A stretch of 64,000 bases of DNA from Pseudocercospora fijiensis CIRAD86 (taxonomy: Eukaryota; Ascomycota; Dothideomycetes; Mycosphaerellales; Mycosphaerellaceae): positions 186,001 to 250,000 of the forward strand of contig NW_006921534.1 in the NCBI RefSeq assembly GCF_000340215.1. The letters are read 5' to 3'. Shown one piece after another: positions 61,930 to 64,000 of this stretch. Position 1 is the stretch's first letter, and each line of letters starts with the position of its first letter. A program made the position numbers and the translations under genes. Under the pieces are notes generated by a model that did no database searches, was not told the origin of the DNA, and saw only the letters and a list, made by a program, of their open reading frames with translations.

Positions 61930-62720
61930 GTTAGCCTATCCGAAAGCTAAGAATGCGGGTTAGCGAGTCCAACTAGGGCTTAGCGTAACCCTTATAACGC
62001 AAACAGCAACAGCTAGAATACCAATCTTCGACTAACTATTATACACCTATTTAACAATAATAACAACCTTACTACCGCCGCTAGTAGCCTCGCTATCGAT
62101 TAATCGATGTAGTACCCTATCGATCCGACGCCTAAAGTATATCTGCCGCTACGAGCACTACCGATTCAGTCTAGAATAGCACTCGAATAAGCAGAGGCAT
62201 AGTTTCTTACTAAATTCGAAGTAACGACGAGAACCGAGTAGAAGAACAGGCCTTCCCTTACGGTCTATACCTTTATATACCTTCCGAAGGCTATTAGCGA
62301 CACGCTCTTAATAGTAACTAGCCCTATTAACGATTTCCGCCGCGTAGACAAGGCTCTTTATCGTCTTCCTTGTAACCCTTCGAAACGGCAACTATAGACT
62401 ACCTCTCTCCGCCTCCCTAATACACTACTCGAAGTCCGCCTATTCTACGTACTCGATAAACGAAATATCGTCCGAATTAGCCTAGTAATCGTTTACCTAA
62501 TTAGTATTAATAAGAGGTAGATAGACCGAGCGGATATTCTTTAGCTATTATTAAAGCCTCTAGTCCTATAGAGCGAGGAAGGCTTGTGTCTCGGATAGAA
62601 AGCGGTAGAAAGAACAAGGTAGTAATAATACTATAACCTCGTCCTTAGAGGCCGCTAGCGACTTAGCAACCTAGTCTATAGAATTAGCGACCTTCGTATA
62701 CCTAGGTTCTATCTACCTAC
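61930..62720 (-). pseudogene. Second ORF of the hAT element, unassigned
   Basis: Between the transposase and the right end, a minus-strand frame stays open for long runs: KVANSID-VAKSLAASKDEV, SFYRFLSETQAFLAL, then DISFIEYVE-ADFE-CIREA, KTIKSLVYAAEIVNRASYY, RVANSLRKVYKGIDRKGRP and RRYFEFSKKLCLCLFECYSR. TAG codons sit at likely Gln/Trp positions. I recognise no family. It could be an accessory protein or the N-terminal part of the transposase spliced to the main frame. Confidence 0.45.
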
Positions 62721-62963
62721 CTCGAAGTTGTCTATCCTCCGAGCCTATAGAAAGAGCTTGGTTTTTAGTAAGAAAGAAGCAACAAACAACCTAATTTTGT
62801 ATAATTAAAGAGATCTACGTACGCCGTAGTACAACCGTTAAACCCGTTAAATTGCCGACTGAATATACTGAATATTCGAATATTTAGTGACCTCGTATTT
62901 AGATTCATATTCAATATTGAATATGAATGTGAATTGAATACGATTCATTATTCAATATCTCTA

Positions 62964-62971
62964 TTCATGGA
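62964..62971 (+). repeat. hAT target site duplication, right copy
   Basis: TTCATGGA directly follows the transposon and starts the right half of the interrupted F-box-like gene (codons Phe-Met-Asp). Confidence 0.9.
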
Positions 62972-63452
62972 TCACGGCGAACATCTTGAATCGGCTTGGC
63001 TTCGAGCCACGAAATTTTCCACCGATGAGACGACCTACGAACCGTGGAGGAACATCGTCGTTCTAGGAAACATGACTTCCACCATGACCGTCGACTTCTT
63101 CATCCAACTGGGAGTTTCACTGCAGTTAGTCATCATCCCTGGCGAGACGTTTGATCAATTAGTCAAGAATTTTCGACGTGCGCTTGAGCAAGAGGGTCTA
63201 GCGCCTAAAGAGACTCACGAGGCGTTCCGTGCGAGAATGGCCGGGACGGGGAGAGGGAGATCAGGGCAGAGAGATTCTTTCGATCGAGTTGTGAGGAAGT
63301 ATCGACGGGCGCTGGAGAAGGAGGGGATGTCGGAGAAGGAGACTCGTGAGGTTTTTCGGGCGAGAATGGATCGGACGGCTCGTGGGAGGGGAGGGAATAT
63401 GGAGTCGCCGCTGTCTATGCTCATTGATTGGGCTAGAGGGAGAAAATTGTAA

Positions 63453-64000
63453 AGTAGGCGGAACGTGCAGAAGCAGACGATGGAATTTTCACGCTCGCTA
63501 GCTCCAGCCATTCTCTCATCTCCCAAGCCTTTCTAGGTCCTTCTCATTCCCTTGAAGGAAATACTCCAAGTCGGGGCCGGTCCTTGACGTTTGCCTTCAA
63601 TCGATAGTCCCGCACCTTGTATTATGAACCCCTTCGCAGGTTACCTGGTATGCCTACTCTACCTTAATAACTGTACTTTCAATAGTCTAATACATACTAT
63701 TTCGTCTAAAATTTCTCCTAACCTATACCTTAAAGTCGTCTTAATCGCCTAACTCGTACTATCCTCCTCGAGCCTATTAATATTAATAAATCTAACTACC
63801 TATATCTTACCCCTAGAAATTAAGCTAGTCTCCTACTCCTTCCCTATTAACTACTAAGTCTCCTACTAGAGTACTATAGTTATTTATACTATAGAGACTT
63901 ATACTAAATACGTTAATTTCGATTTCGTACTACTTTATATTCTTTCGCGCTATAGAATACTAGATTACTATAGAGGGATAAATCGTAATTAGAATAGCGA
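63453..64000. other. 3' flank passing into a RIP island
   Basis: About 190 bp of normal 3' flanking sequence follow the interrupted gene. From about 63645 the DNA becomes TpA-rich with CpA/TpG nearly absent, marking the start of another RIP-mutated island that continues past the window. No element could be identified in the part shown. Confidence 0.65.

Larger units (their letters stand above)
59274..62963 (-). mobile_element. hAT-family DNA transposon, moderately RIP-mutated
   Basis: A 3690-bp element flanked by the 8-bp duplication TTCATGGA. The left end CATAGTTGTTGAATAC... and the reverse complement of the right end TAGAGATATTGAATAA... match at 16 of 21 positions; differences include C/T and G/A. 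The hAT-type CAGAG start is implied. Subterminal regions are dense in ATTCA/TGAAT motifs. The transposase lies on the minus strand. CpA/TpG loss is milder than in the other islands, so the insertion is younger. A second, truncated family member is at 40438. Confidence 0.92.
58963..63452 (+). pseudogene. F-box-like gene split by a hAT transposon
   Basis: The left part, 58963-59273, encodes MSTPTNSNNAANRVFAIPEL onward, with GVKRVSCTFYDTIQDSPQLQ and ending LFFMD. The right part, 62972-63452, continues HGEHLESAWLRATKF, NIVVLGNMTSTMTVDFFIQL and a C-terminal region to RGRKL. The parts are separated by the element 59274-62963. The two sides are in the same frame across the duplicated TTCATGGA, so the pre-insertion gene would be 263 aa. 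The C-terminal region contains a two-fold repeat of about 40 residues (RRALE-EG...KET-E-FRARM). As it stands the left part stops 17 bases into the transposon. Confidence 0.85.

Overview
The window is nuclear DNA of a filamentous ascomycete, most likely a dothideomycete. The evidence is short introns (about 47-140 bp, GT...AG, CTGAC/CTGAT-like branch sites), typical fungal genes (AGS1, RTT106, CCE1/YDC2, SEC23, CK1), a cluster of small F-box-like genes, and transposon islands mutated by RIP. In the RIP islands CpA/TpG is largely replaced by TpA while CpG and CpC survive. Old coding regions there still read through, but with TGG and CAG/CAA turned into TAG/TAA, Cys into Tyr and Gly into Ser. The exact genus cannot be read from the sequence.

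Layout. 1-2033: RIP island with a fragment of a GATC-rich terminal-inverted-repeat (TIR) element. 2034-12268: gene block on the minus strand with cell-wall alpha-1,3-glucan synthase (6 exons, 2407 aa) and histone chaperone RTT106 (2 exons). 12390-27480: a large RIP island holding a DDE integrase-core relic, a 71/92-bp tandem array, a long Helitron relic (Rep HUH, PIF1-like helicase, and a second ORF) and a Cys-rich/coiled-coil relic. 27490-38880: gene-rich block with a small secreted GPI-anchored-like protein, two uncharacterised proteins, mitochondrial Holliday junction resolvase, an Avt2-like amino acid transporter and COPII SEC23. 38880-50110: RIP island dominated by one 8.6-kb Ty3/gypsy element with chromodomain (196-bp LTRs), itself invaded by two TIR elements. 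50110-58580: a repeat-bearing hypothetical protein, membrane-type casein kinase I, and a run of F-box-like genes including one pseudogene. 58963-63452: an F-box-like gene split by a 3690-bp hAT transposon with an exact 8-bp target duplication; removing the transposon and one target copy restores the reading frame. The last 360 bp enter another RIP island.

The most interesting points are: (i) the hAT insertion, where transposon, target duplication and the two halves of the host gene can all be read; (ii) an anomaly at the exon 1/exon 2 junction of the essential SEC23 gene, which looks like loss of one copy of a 10-bp repeat plus loss of the ancestral splice acceptor, with a different splice pair restoring frame; (iii) nested insertions in the gypsy element, one of them dated by a restored chromodomain; (iv) the Helitron relic with its hairpin-forming tandem array and unassigned second ORF; (v) RIP that reaches to the stop codon of AGS1 and to within about 120 bp of the RTT106 start. 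Apart from transposition, the genes do not form a recognisable pathway or secondary-metabolite cluster. No rRNA, tRNA or CRISPR array was seen.
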